Source: Gulosibacter hominis
GTDB lineage: Bacteria > Actinomycetota > Actinomycetes > Actinomycetales > Microbacteriaceae
Reading direction: 5' to 3'
Assembly: GCF_904842695.1 (NCBI RefSeq)
Contig: NZ_CAJGWQ010000019.1
Location: 1 to 35,572, forward strand
DNA length: 35,572 bases
Part shown: positions 24,949 through 32,944 of the stretch, piece after piece
Layout: every line of letters begins with the position of its first letter
How positions within the stretch are numbered: position 1 is the stretch's first letter
Translations under genes and position numbers: made by a program
Notes under the pieces: generated by a model
What the model was told of the DNA's origin: nothing
Databases searched by the model: none
The model's input: the letters and a program-made list of their open reading frames with translations, nothing else

Positions 24949-25644
24949 ATGTCGAAACCCGTCGCACTTGTCACCGGCGCCAGCAGCGGCATCGGCCGCG
25001 CGATTGTGGCCGAACTCACCGCCACGCACGAGATCATCGGCCTGGGGCGCGACACCGAACGGCTCGAAAACTGCGGCGCCAACACCACACTTTCTGCCGA
25101 CCTCAGCGATGCCGCGGTATTTGCCGAGGGCGGGTCGGTCTGCGAGCTCGTGTCGCAGCTGCCGCGATTGGATGCGCTGGTGCATTCGGCCGCGGTGGGC
25201 ACGCCCGGCTGGTTCGCCGACACCGACACCGCCGAGTGGCAGCGCCAACTGGCCACCAATGTGATCGCGCCGGCGGCACTCACGCGCCTGGCGCTGCCGC
25301 TGTTGCGCGCATCCAAGGGCACCGTGGTGTTCATCGGCTCGGGAGTTTCAATTCGTCCCGCGCGACAAATGTCGGTGTATGTCGCCACCAAGCACGCGCT
25401 CAAGGGCATGGCCGATTCGCTGCGGCTCGAGGTTGAACCGGATGCGATTCGGGTGGCGACAATCTTGCCCGGCCAGGTGGCCACCCCGATGCAGGTGGAG
25501 TTACAGGACGGCATCGGCGGCGAATACACACCCGATCGCTATATCCAGCCGGCCACGGTTGCGAGCGCGGTGCGTTTCGCGGTGGATGCGCCACCAGAGG
25601 TGCAGATCAGCGATCTTGCGATTCGCCCGCGCGCGGTGCGGTAG
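24949..25644 (+). CDS. short-chain dehydrogenase/reductase
   Basis: This is a 231-aa NAD(P)-dependent cytoplasmic oxidoreductase of the classical SDR type. The cofactor motif TGASSGIGRA is at about residues 9-18. The usual NNAG is replaced by HSAAVG. The catalytic Ser lies in FIGSGVS, and Tyr-x-x-x-Lys appears as YVATK. The substrate is unknown; the short length suits a simple ketone or aldehyde reductase. The start at 24949 follows from the leaderless TAGGCT box; no Shine-Dalgarno is present. It is divergent from the DsrE-like gene and is followed by the convergent CHAT-locus membrane gene. Confidence 0.9.
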   Translation: MSKPVALVTGASSGIGRAIVAELTATHEIIGLGRDTERLENCGANTTLSADLSDAAVFAEGGSVCELVSQLPRLDALVHSAAVGTPGWFADTDTAEWQRQLATNVIAPAALTRLALPLLRASKGTVVFIGSGVSIRPARQMSVYVATKHALKGMADSLRLEVEPDAIRVATILPGQVATPMQVELQDGIGGEYTPDRYIQPATVASAVRFAVDAPPEVQISDLAIRPRAVR

Positions 25645-25703
25645 CAGCACACCGCCCATCAGCCTGCGGCACGGTAGCAACCAGGCAAAACCGCAGCCAG
25701 AGG

Positions 25704-26894
25704 TTAGCGACCGATCGGTTTCCCAGCCATCGTGTAGCTGAGATTGCAGTTCTCCCCGGTCGTGAGGTTTCCGCGGTATTCGAACTGCAGTTGATCGTTC
25801 TTGACCGAAATCAGCACCTGTTGAAAATCGAGGTCGGCCGGGTAGTCACGTTTACAAACCTCGCGCGCGTCGCTCACGACCTTGGGCAGGTTCTCCCAGC
25901 GCACATCGTCGATGCCGAAGGTGGTGCCGTCACTCAACTCGTTGTAGTTGGTGATGGTCATCTCGGTCCACGGTTCGAAGGTGCCGGGTAGGAACGCGCT
26001 ATCGCGACTGGTTCGCCAATCCTCAACTTTTCCGGCACGCTCGCTTGGCACATCAGCGCTGAGATTGTTGTCATTCAAGTACACCGCATAGAATTTGTCG
26101 CTGCCCGACCGGTCAAGAATGTCCTGTGCCCCCGCTCGAGCAATCACCGAAGATTCATACACGGTCGTGCTCAGCTCGCCCCGCTGCACGCGGTCAATCG
26201 TGTTGGCGATCGATCCCTGGCAGAGGAGTGCCATGATCGCGATCCCCGCGATGGCACCTACCCACAGCATGGGCCGCCTCAGCGGATGCGGTTTCGCTGC
26301 TTCCGGCACCTCCATCGACCGCCAGGACTTGCGCTTGACACCCGCCACCTTTGGCCCGTGGTAGGGAGCCGCATCGCCGTCGACATAGTCGCGTCGAACG
26401 GCCTCCCAAGCCTTCGGTTTGCGGTCGCTCTCGGGAATTGCTGCTGCATCCAGCTTGCCAGCATGGATCACACCGCCAGTCTCGGTATTCACCAGCTGCG
26501 CGCGAAACGCCATGCCACGCTGCCACACCCCGGCGTCCGTGATCGGGTCGAGTCTCTGATCGAACTGTGTGCGATACGGCGGCAGATCGGGCGGAAACAC
26601 CGTCGCGGTAATTCGATAGTTCCCGCGACCATCGTCTTCGGAATCGATGCGTTTCAGGCTATTCACGACGGCCGGGGCCACGAGCCGCTGTTCCCTGATC
26701 ATTCGGTATCGAACCAGGTCTTGGCCCCGCTGGGCGAGTGCCGCCAACCCGACAATCGCGGCGACCCCAGCAACAAAACCAATGCCGCCCATCAGCGCAG
26801 GGTCCCACTGCCCTTCGGCGATGGCAACCAGAGCGTAAGTGAGTGCAGCAGTACTCAAGCAGGACAGAATCAGCACGAGAATGATGCCAAGCAT
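25704..26894 (-). CDS. membrane protein with a DUF3592-like segment, CHAT-locus
   Basis: This is a 396-aa protein. Two N-terminal membrane helices (about residues 1-20 and 33-55) precede a cytoplasmic beta-rich segment (about 60-150) with the run RITATVFPPDLPPYRTQFDQ. I recognise that type of segment from actinobacterial DUF3592-like proteins. A third membrane helix lies near 205-230, followed by a soluble domain (about 235-396) that would be outside if the topology is in-out-in-out. The soluble domain has two cysteines (REVCKRDYP and GENCNLSY). The ATG at 26894 is preferred to the GTG at 26909 because AGAGG sits seven bases before it. It starts 36 bp after the CHAT gene stop on the same strand, so both are probably one transcript. 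Confidence 0.8.
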   Translation of the reverse strand: MLGIILVLILSCLSTAALTYALVAIAEGQWDPALMGGIGFVAGVAAIVGLAALAQRGQDLVRYRMIREQRLVAPAVVNSLKRIDSEDDGRGNYRITATVFPPDLPPYRTQFDQRLDPITDAGVWQRGMAFRAQLVNTETGGVIHAGKLDAAAIPESDRKPKAWEAVRRDYVDGDAAPYHGPKVAGVKRKSWRSMEVPEAAKPHPLRRPMLWVGAIAGIAIMALLCQGSIANTIDRVQRGELSTTVYESSVIARAGAQDILDRSGSDKFYAVYLNDNNLSADVPSERAGKVEDWRTSRDSAFLPGTFEPWTEMTITNYNELSDGTTFGIDDVRWENLPKVVSDAREVCKRDYPADLDFQQVLISVKNDQLQFEYRGNLTTGENCNLSYTMAGKPIGR

Positions 26895-26930
26895 GCGGCT
26901 ACCTCTCACAATCTTTCTTGTTGTTTGCGA

Positions 26931-28157
26931 TCAACACTGGCTGTCTGGCTCGGGGCCAGACAGGTCAAAACGGCGAGCGACGCCGCCTCCTCGGGTATAG
27001 GTAACCACTGATGCCCAAACCAGCGGTGAATCGCCACTATCGCCATGGGTATCCCAGGCCAGCAGCCGCTCGCGCTGCCAATCGCCCAGCGCAGTCACCG
27101 GATCACGGCTGTCGTGCGCGAGGTCTACCGCCAGCACGAGTTCGCGCAGGGGCTGACGGTCACTGGATGCACCGGCAAACAACGCCATCGCAGCGTTGGT
27201 TGGCAGCCGCCAGGAAGTTGCGGTGACGAGGTCAGCACCGCAGCTCAATGCCGCGAGCGTGAGCCCCATCGGCTCGAGGTCGCGCAGGTCACTCGCCGAG
27301 CCGCAGGCGATCAGTGCGCATCGCGCTGGGAATTGCCAGGCATCCCGCACGAGTTGCGCCGCGGTGACCGGCACGTGCGGCCCGGCACCGGCGAGATGGA
27401 GCGCCGCACCGGCGCCAGCATCCGCGTTTTCGCTGTTCGTGGCGTGACCTACATACAAGAACCGGGCCGCATCCGCCAGCTGCTCGCGCAACCAGCGCTC
27501 GTCAAGGTCTCGACGGCGCACCAGTTCCAAGTAGTTCTTGGCTTCGGGCCGCAACCGCACGCCGTGGCGCAGTAGCGCGGCGAGGGCGTCGTCTTGCTGC
27601 GGTCGGCCCAGCACTGAGCCGAGCGCCGAAGTTGGGGATGCGCCGGGCACCCGAGGATCGATAACGGCCACCACCGAGTCACCCCGATGGTTGATCGGTC
27701 GAGCTGAGGCGGCAAGGGATGCGGGTGGCGCAAACTCGAGGTCGGCCAGCTCGAGTAGCGGCTCGCGTTCAGGGCCGATTCGCAGCAGTGGCCAGGGCAC
27801 CCGCGCGGTGCTCGGTGAAACCTGGATGCGCAGCCGCGGCCGTGTGCCCCGCTCGCGTTCTGTGCGGAGCGCCCCCGCGATCTCGGCTGGGATGAGGCTG
27901 TCGCCGAGTCCGCCACCGAGCTGAAACGCGGTCTGGGGTTGCGCGAGCCAACCGGTGGTGAGTGCCCGCTCCAGTGCCGCGTCGCCGCTCTCGTCTGCCT
28001 GCGGTTCGGGCAGGCATTGTGTGAGGGCAGTCTGCACCTGTTCGAGGTATTGCGCATCAAGCTTGGCTGCTTCTGCTTGCGCCGGCACATCCTGCCAACG
28101 CCACGCCGAATACAGGGTGCCCGTCTCGGCGTATTTCAGCAGCAGCGTTCGCGCCAT
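26931..28157 (-). CDS. CHAT-domain (caspase-like) protease
   Basis: This is a 408-aa protein. The N-terminal half (1-155) has no known motif. The C-terminal part is a CHAT domain (about 160-390): the histidine lies in YVGHATNSE (His238), and the cysteine in LIACGSASD (Cys285), the canonical His/Cys dyad of clan CD peptidases. DLVTATSWRLPT follows as in the family. CHAT proteases act in the cytoplasm and are usually switched on by a partner; TPR-CHAT in type III-E CRISPR (craspase) and gasdermin-linked CHATs are the best-known cases. Here the TPR part is not fused but may be encoded by the divergent gene at 31394. The start has AGAGGA nine bases upstream. The substrate is unknown; neighbours may be substrates or partners. 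Confidence 0.9.
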   Translation of the reverse strand: MARTLLLKYAETGTLYSAWRWQDVPAQAEAAKLDAQYLEQVQTALTQCLPEPQADESGDAALERALTTGWLAQPQTAFQLGGGLGDSLIPAEIAGALRTERERGTRPRLRIQVSPSTARVPWPLLRIGPEREPLLELADLEFAPPASLAASARPINHRGDSVVAVIDPRVPGASPTSALGSVLGRPQQDDALAALLRHGVRLRPEAKNYLELVRRRDLDERWLREQLADAARFLYVGHATNSENADAGAGAALHLAGAGPHVPVTAAQLVRDAWQFPARCALIACGSASDLRDLEPMGLTLAALSCGADLVTATSWRLPTNAAMALFAGASSDRQPLRELVLAVDLAHDSRDPVTALGDWQRERLLAWDTHGDSGDSPLVWASVVTYTRGGGVARRFDLSGPEPDSQC

Positions 28158-28267
28158 GCCGGAATCCTCTCAAACAAAAGTGTCTTGCTACTGGAACTGG
28201 TGAGGGGCCCGCAGCACTTGCTCGGCCCCACACCTCCCCGTTCCCGTGGCTTTGCGCAGCCGGCCCG

Positions 28268-28813
28268 CTACGGGCAGGTGATGCTGAACTCGAATTCGGT
28301 CTCGGCCATCGAGGTCGGGTCGCTCATGTTTGCGGCCACGCCCTTACCGGTGATCGTGTAGGTGTTGCCGTCAACCTTCACCTCAGCCGAGCCCATCCCA
28401 GCACCTTCGGCATAGGCGATCGCGTTGCCCTCCGAGTCGACGACTCCCACTGAGACGACGGTCGGGTTGTCCTTGCCGCTCAGCACGGCGCCGAGACCAT
28501 CAGCGGTGGTCGCCGAGCCGCTGCCCGAGACGACGCCGAGTGCGTACTGGCCGCCCTGTTCTTGGCAGGCCACCACGGGGTCGTCGATGGTGATGTCGGT
28601 TCCCGAAACCTTGAGCGAGTACGAGCCGCCCGTCGAGCCCGAGCCGCTTGCTTCACCGCCGTCAGCTGCGGTGTCGGCGGAGGTGTCGGCCTGCGCGGTG
28701 TTTGCGGCTGCCTCGTCAGTGTCGGCGGCATTGTCGCCGGTCGCGCAGCCGGTAAGCGTGGCGATGCCGAGGAGTGCAACTGCGGTGAGCGAGAAAGTGG
28801 TCTTGCGGAACAT
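28268..28813 (-). CDS. LpqH-like lipoprotein
   Basis: This is a 181-aa lipoprotein. It has a basic N-region, a hydrophobic stretch and the lipobox LTGC with the acceptor Cys at 23. A long Asp/Ala/Thr/Gly/Ser-rich linker (about 25-65) is followed by a compact beta-rich domain (about 70-181) similar in outline to the LpqH (19-kDa antigen) family: V-D-G-type strands, CQEQGG, GNTYTITGKGVAAN and the terminal FEFSITCP. Two cysteines in the domain may form a disulfide. The start at 28813 is preceded by GGGAAG; the open frame upstream to 28867 has no signal peptide. It sits between the CHAT gene and the 353-aa gene, all on one strand, an unexpected place for a surface lipoprotein. Confidence 0.82.
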   Translation of the reverse strand: MFRKTTFSLTAVALLGIATLTGCATGDNAADTDEAAANTAQADTSADTAADGGEASGSGSTGGSYSLKVSGTDITIDDPVVACQEQGGQYALGVVSGSGSATTADGLGAVLSGKDNPTVVSVGVVDSEGNAIAYAEGAGMGSAEVKVDGNTYTITGKGVAANMSDPTSMAETEFEFSITCP

Positions 28814-28917
28814 TTTGGAGCTTCCCTTTCGTTGTTCAGAACCCCCGTTGAGTTCTGTTGCACTCAAGGTATGGCCCGGGTTTCCCTACCAATCACGAGT
28901 TTGACCGCAAGAAGTTT

Positions 28918-29979
28918 CTAGAAGTCTTCGGCGGCAGCTTGACGCTCAGCGGTAAGGGTGAGTTCGTCGTCTTGCACGAGCCGTGAGCGCGCATGGTCGC
29001 GCACCCGCTGGCGCAGCGCGGCATCTTCGTCGCCCTTGCCTACGGCACCCACCCGGATGCGCAGCTCGGCCCAGTCTTGGACCCAGATTTCCGCGGCACT
29101 CAAGTGCAGCGGCAGGTCGGCCCCGCCGCGGGCATCCAGGGTGCCGAGCACTTCCCCCGTGAGGTTAGTGCCGAGCTGCGCGGCCACCGGGATGCCGGTG
29201 GGATCGGCTCCAGGAAGGAGGTCGACAAGCACGTGCAGCACCGGATCGGGGCGCGCATCCACCGACCAGTGAATCGCCGATTCGCTGGCGTCGAATATGC
29301 CGGCGGGTACCCGCTGCCATTCCAAGGCTGCAGCCCCACTGGCAAGGACGTTGGCAGCCGTTTCTGCTTCAGCCGATGCCGCGAGCGCATAGTCAGCCCG
29401 CCGGCGCATCGCGGGTGCCGCCGCGGGGAACTCCCATTCGAGCGCCGCGAAGAGCCGCTCACCCAGCGTGCGCACCGACTCCTCGTCATCGTTGAGCAAC
29501 TGGGCAAATTCGTCGCGCGAGTGCGCCGCCAGCGCGATCTCGCGTTCACTGTCGAGTGCGTCACCGGCAAGTTCATCGAGGTCAATGCTCAGCGTCACGA
29601 TTTCAGCGGCAAGCACCGCATCATCGAGTGGGGCGATCCCCTCACGTTCACTTGTCGGCCACCAGGCCCGTGCCCACAGCGCGCGTCCGAGCCGTTGCAC
29701 TGCTGTGAGGGTCGCGTGATCAGGTGCCACCTCCAGCGATGTTTCGCCGTCGAGCAGCGCCAGGTGGGCAGCTTCACCAAAGAGCTGCCAGAACCAGTCG
29801 GCTTCAGCCGCATCCCGCACCGTGATCACCGGCAGCGCGCCGGCCTCGGCAGTCACCGGCCATTCAAGCAGGGCTCCGGGAAGCTCTACGCCCAGTCGTT
29901 CAGCTGCACCACCGAGCGGTGCCCCGTCAGCAGCGGCGAACTGCGCGAGGCCATCGAGTTCACGCCGCAACAATTGCAT
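28918..29979 (-). CDS. unknown 353-aa protein of the CHAT locus
   Basis: This soluble, strongly acidic protein has no signal peptide. It has two parts: an N-terminal part with alternating strands and helices (about 1-190) and a C-terminal part with WSVDARPDPVLHVLVDLLPGADP and further beta strands (about 215-330). It ends in an acidic helical tail. I see no catalytic motif. The ATG at 29979 lies inside the end of the 447-aa gene (20-bp overlap), so the two are translationally coupled and probably bind each other. It is followed by the lipoprotein and CHAT genes. It could be a substrate, regulator or effector of the CHAT protease; none of this is shown by the sequence. Confidence 0.78.
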   Translation of the reverse strand: MQLLRRELDGLAQFAAADGAPLGGAAERLGVELPGALLEWPVTAEAGALPVITVRDAAEADWFWQLFGEAAHLALLDGETSLEVAPDHATLTAVQRLGRALWARAWWPTSEREGIAPLDDAVLAAEIVTLSIDLDELAGDALDSEREIALAAHSRDEFAQLLNDDEESVRTLGERLFAALEWEFPAAAPAMRRRADYALAASAEAETAANVLASGAAALEWQRVPAGIFDASESAIHWSVDARPDPVLHVLVDLLPGADPTGIPVAAQLGTNLTGEVLGTLDARGGADLPLHLSAAEIWVQDWAELRIRVGAVGKGDEDAALRQRVRDHARSRLVQDDELTLTAERQAAAEDF

Positions 29980-31303
29980 CGTTCAGCTCCTCATCCTCAT
30001 CCCAGCTGCCGAATTGTTCGAGCGCCCGCCGCATCCGTTGGCGCTGATCGTGCAGGGTCGACCGCACGATGCCTTCCAGCAGGTCAGTGGCTTCATGTTC
30101 AAGGTCGAGACCGAGTTCCAACACATCCCGGCCGTGCAGCCGCGTCCACAATCGCCGCAGATAGTGCCGGGCAAAGTCCTGCAGATCGTCGACCACGGGT
30201 TCCTGTTCGGGATGCACGCCACGCCCCGAGTGCAGCGCGCGGCGCAGGTAGAGCACATAGGCCTCGTTGCGTGCCCGGGCAATGGTGTGGTGCAGGGCTT
30301 GTGGCGCTCCGGCATGCGTGGTCGACTCGAGCGGGCGCACCCAACCGGCCACGAGCATCCCGGCAACGAATGTGGCGGCGAGGTCGGTATCGCGCAGCCC
30401 GAAGGCTTCGCAGCTGCGTTCGAGTTCTTCATCGAGCAGCTCGCGATCCACTGGGAACCCGGAGGTCTGCAATCGTCGGATGGCAGCCCGTACGCGGCCC
30501 TCAATCGAGCGATCAAGCGCACCGGGATGCTCAACCTCAACCGTCAGCGCGGGTGCGGCGAGCGGTGATGTGCAGGTAACCGATTGCGCAGCCAAGTCGC
30601 TCTGGGCGGCGGCTGCGAACCGCTCGACAACCCGCGGCTGCACCCGCAGCGCGCCCCCGAGTTCCGCCGCGAGATGATCGCGCAGCATTGCCCAGCTTCG
30701 GCGAGCATCCCGGCTGCGTTCGGGTTCGCTCAGTACCGTTCGCGTTGCCGCAGCCAATTCGGTGAGCTGCTCGTCGGTCAGCGGAGCCGATTGTGCAATC
30801 GCCGCGTCCCATTCGCGCTGAAGTTCGGTTTCGAGCCGAGCCACCGTTTCGGAGGCATCGAACGCGGCCCGCAGCAGTTCTGCGTCGCCGCCAAGCGAAT
30901 GCACCTCGGCGAGCATTTCCCGGCAGTGTTCGGCCGCATCCACCCCTGGCTCGCCAAGCTGCGTGGCAAGTTCGAAGGCGCGGGGAAAGTACAGTTCCTG
31001 CGCGTTGCCTGCGGTGATGCGCTGGGCGCGACGCTGCGCCCGCAGCAGGTCGTACCATTGCGATGCCGACTCAAGTCGCTGCTGTGCCGCGGCGAGTAGC
31101 TCTCGGAGGCGCGCCATCTGCTCGGCATCGAGCACCGCACTACCAATTTCGGTGTTGATGCGTGGCTGCAACACGAGCGGATCGAGGAGACACTTCAGCG
31201 CACGGGCCAGCACTCGCCCCTCACGATTGGTGAAAGCAGGGGCGGCGATTTCGAGCTCGCGCCAGGCCAGGTTGATCGCCACACTGCGGGCGCACCGATC
31301 CAT
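29960..31303 (-). CDS. unknown 447-aa helical protein of the CHAT locus
   Basis: This soluble protein is almost entirely helical, with long Ala/Glu/Arg/Leu-rich runs (about 60-110 and 160-230) that look like coiled coils. A second helical region lies at 270-440. No known motif is present. The frame is open upstream to 32071, but that extension lies inside the oppositely oriented TPR gene; the ATG at 31303 is chosen because it has GGAGGAGGG eight bases upstream and a TAAGCT box before that. The stop overlaps the next start by 20 bases. The divergent gene at 31394 is the TPR protein, so the two transcripts start from one 90-bp region. A scaffold or partner role is likely from its shape only. 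Confidence 0.78.
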   Translation of the reverse strand: MDRCARSVAINLAWRELEIAAPAFTNREGRVLARALKCLLDPLVLQPRINTEIGSAVLDAEQMARLRELLAAAQQRLESASQWYDLLRAQRRAQRITAGNAQELYFPRAFELATQLGEPGVDAAEHCREMLAEVHSLGGDAELLRAAFDASETVARLETELQREWDAAIAQSAPLTDEQLTELAAATRTVLSEPERSRDARRSWAMLRDHLAAELGGALRVQPRVVERFAAAAQSDLAAQSVTCTSPLAAPALTVEVEHPGALDRSIEGRVRAAIRRLQTSGFPVDRELLDEELERSCEAFGLRDTDLAATFVAGMLVAGWVRPLESTTHAGAPQALHHTIARARNEAYVLYLRRALHSGRGVHPEQEPVVDDLQDFARHYLRRLWTRLHGRDVLELGLDLEHEATDLLEGIVRSTLHDQRQRMRRALEQFGSWDEDEELNDAIVAA

Positions 31304-31347
31304 GCGTGCCCTCCTCCGCGTCCTCGCACCTGTGGTCGTGACGAAAC

Positions 31348-31353
31348 AGCTTA
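31348..31353 (-). promoter_or_regulatory. -10 box of the 447-353-lipoprotein-CHAT transcript
   Basis: On the minus strand TAAGCT lies 44 bases before the ATG at 31303 and leaves room for the GGAGGAGGG ribosome site. On the plus strand the TPR gene has CAAACT ending seven bases before its ATG, a weak leaderless-type box. Confidence 0.35.
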
Positions 31354-31393
31354 GTCCAGGGAGTTTTCGTGGCGCTCTGCCAAACTGGTCGGC

Positions 31394-32935
31394 ATGTTGC
31401 GCTTTGATGCCGCCGCGAACCGAGCGCGCGAACAGCTCGAACTTGCCGCCACCCAATTGGCGGTGGGAAACCCGGCGTGGCAGACCGCCTTTGCTGGGGC
31501 CGTACAGGCTGCCAATAGCTGCACCGACGAGGCGTCCCGCGATGATGCAGCCATTCGCATCCATCAATTCGCACATCATCTTGACCTCAATGGTGGCGAT
31601 TCCGAAACGGCACTCGCTCGACTCAATGAGGCACTCCTGTTGATCGAGCGACAGCGCCAACGCGGCGACGACACGACGCGGAACAACGACCACCGCTGGT
31701 CGGCGCTGACCGCGCGCTGTCGAGTGCATCAGGTGCGCGGAGATCTCGACAGCGCTGCCACCGACGCCGCCGCGGCCCTGCAACTCGCCCCGGAAACCTG
31801 CGAACCCGAGCATCGTACCGCCGCCGGGATGCTCTCGCTCGGCGCCATCGAGATACTGCGGGGCAACTATGCGGACTCGGTGCAGCACTATCGGCGAGCG
31901 GTGGATGCGAGCCGCGCGGTACCGAGCCTGCTGCCCGAATCGGTGCTCGGGCTGGCGCAGGCACAGGCTCGTCTCGGCCAGCTCGACGAGGCGAGCCTGT
32001 CGCTCGACCGATTCGAAGCGCTGCTGGCTAACGCGGGCGAGAACATTGACCTGCGCGCCAAGCTGCTGCAATTGCGCAGCTTTATTGCGAATGCGCAGCA
32101 GCGCCGGGTGGGGTCGAGGCTAGCTCCGGCCGCGGCAAGCAGCCAGACTGCTCGTGATGCTCATCGTGAGTACTCCGATCATGTTGCTCGCTTTGGTGCG
32201 CATCTCGAGCAGGCGCATCGATCTGCTGCCGCAGCTGCGCGCGGCATGGCGTATCACTCCGAAACCGATCTCCGAGCTGCCCGACGTGAAGCCGAACAGG
32301 CGCTGCAACAGAGTGCGGCTGCGGGCGACCAGCCAGGTCAGGCCTATGCCCTGATGCAGCTCGCAGTGATCCAGCAAGACACCGCCAGATTCACGGGTGA
32401 CAAGCGTCACCACGATGCCGCACTCGCGCGGCTCGAGCAGGCAAGTGAGTTGGCGGTCCGCATCAACCAGCCGCTCTATGCCGCCGGTCTCGATACCGAA
32501 CATGCGCGCTATATCACCCAGTGGCACGGCACCAACAACTACCTCGAGTTGCCGCTGCTTTCTGCGGCGCTCCGCCGCGCGACTCGGGCAGCTGTCTACC
32601 TGCACCTACGCAGTTTCGATGGTTCGCTCGCATCCGAACGGCGTAGCTACGCCGCGCAGTATGCCGCCGATGCGTTCGAGGTTGCCGCGCAGCTTGCGTT
32701 CGGCACGGGCAATAAGCGCCTGGTGGCCGAGTTGGTTGAGCTGCGCGCGAGCGGGGCCGTGTTCAGCAGCGGCATCGTCATGCCGACGACACCCAATGCG
32801 GCGGAGTTGCTGGCCACGGAGCCGCCGCCGCTGCTGTTTGCCCCGGGTGAGGTTGCACTCGCCTCGGCCCTGGCAGATGCGAGTGCAACCTACGGGATGT
32901 CGACAGACGAACGCGCCCCCATCCCCACCTGGTAG
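31394..32935 (+). CDS. TPR-type helical protein, probable partner of the CHAT protease
   Basis: This is a 513-aa cytoplasmic protein built of helix pairs. Repeat-like blocks are seen at about 40-75 (AAIRIHQFAHHLDLNGGDSE), 105-140 (RCRVHQVRGDLDSAATDAAA), 145-180 (GAIEILRGNYADSVQHYRRA) and 185-215 (GLAQAQARLGQLDEASLSLD), typical of TPR spacing near 35-40. Blocks 295-360 (ALMQLAVIQQDT) and 370-445 continue the solenoid. The C-terminal stretch, with FGTGNKRLVAELVELRASG, matches the linker that joins TPR and CHAT halves in fused actinobacterial proteins I know. It has no CHAT of its own. The ATG is preceded by CAAACT at seven bases rather than by a Shine-Dalgarno. It may hold or sense for the CHAT protease encoded on the other strand. 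Confidence 0.85.
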   Translation: MLRFDAAANRAREQLELAATQLAVGNPAWQTAFAGAVQAANSCTDEASRDDAAIRIHQFAHHLDLNGGDSETALARLNEALLLIERQRQRGDDTTRNNDHRWSALTARCRVHQVRGDLDSAATDAAAALQLAPETCEPEHRTAAGMLSLGAIEILRGNYADSVQHYRRAVDASRAVPSLLPESVLGLAQAQARLGQLDEASLSLDRFEALLANAGENIDLRAKLLQLRSFIANAQQRRVGSRLAPAAASSQTARDAHREYSDHVARFGAHLEQAHRSAAAAARGMAYHSETDLRAARREAEQALQQSAAAGDQPGQAYALMQLAVIQQDTARFTGDKRHHDAALARLEQASELAVRINQPLYAAGLDTEHARYITQWHGTNNYLELPLLSAALRRATRAAVYLHLRSFDGSLASERRSYAAQYAADAFEVAAQLAFGTGNKRLVAELVELRASGAVFSSGIVMPTTPNAAELLATEPPPLLFAPGEVALASALADASATYGMSTDERAPIPTW

Positions 32936-32944
32936 CCGACCTCG

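Noticed and set aside
28993-30579. 528-aa plus-strand frame opposite the 353-aa and 447-aa genes
   Set aside because: No ribosome site, low-complexity composition, and the minus-strand frames overlap in an operon manner.
31304-32071. N-terminal extension of the 447-aa gene to a 703-aa frame
   Set aside because: It lies wholly inside the oppositely oriented TPR gene except for the intergenic part, and a good Shine-Dalgarno supports the start at 31303.
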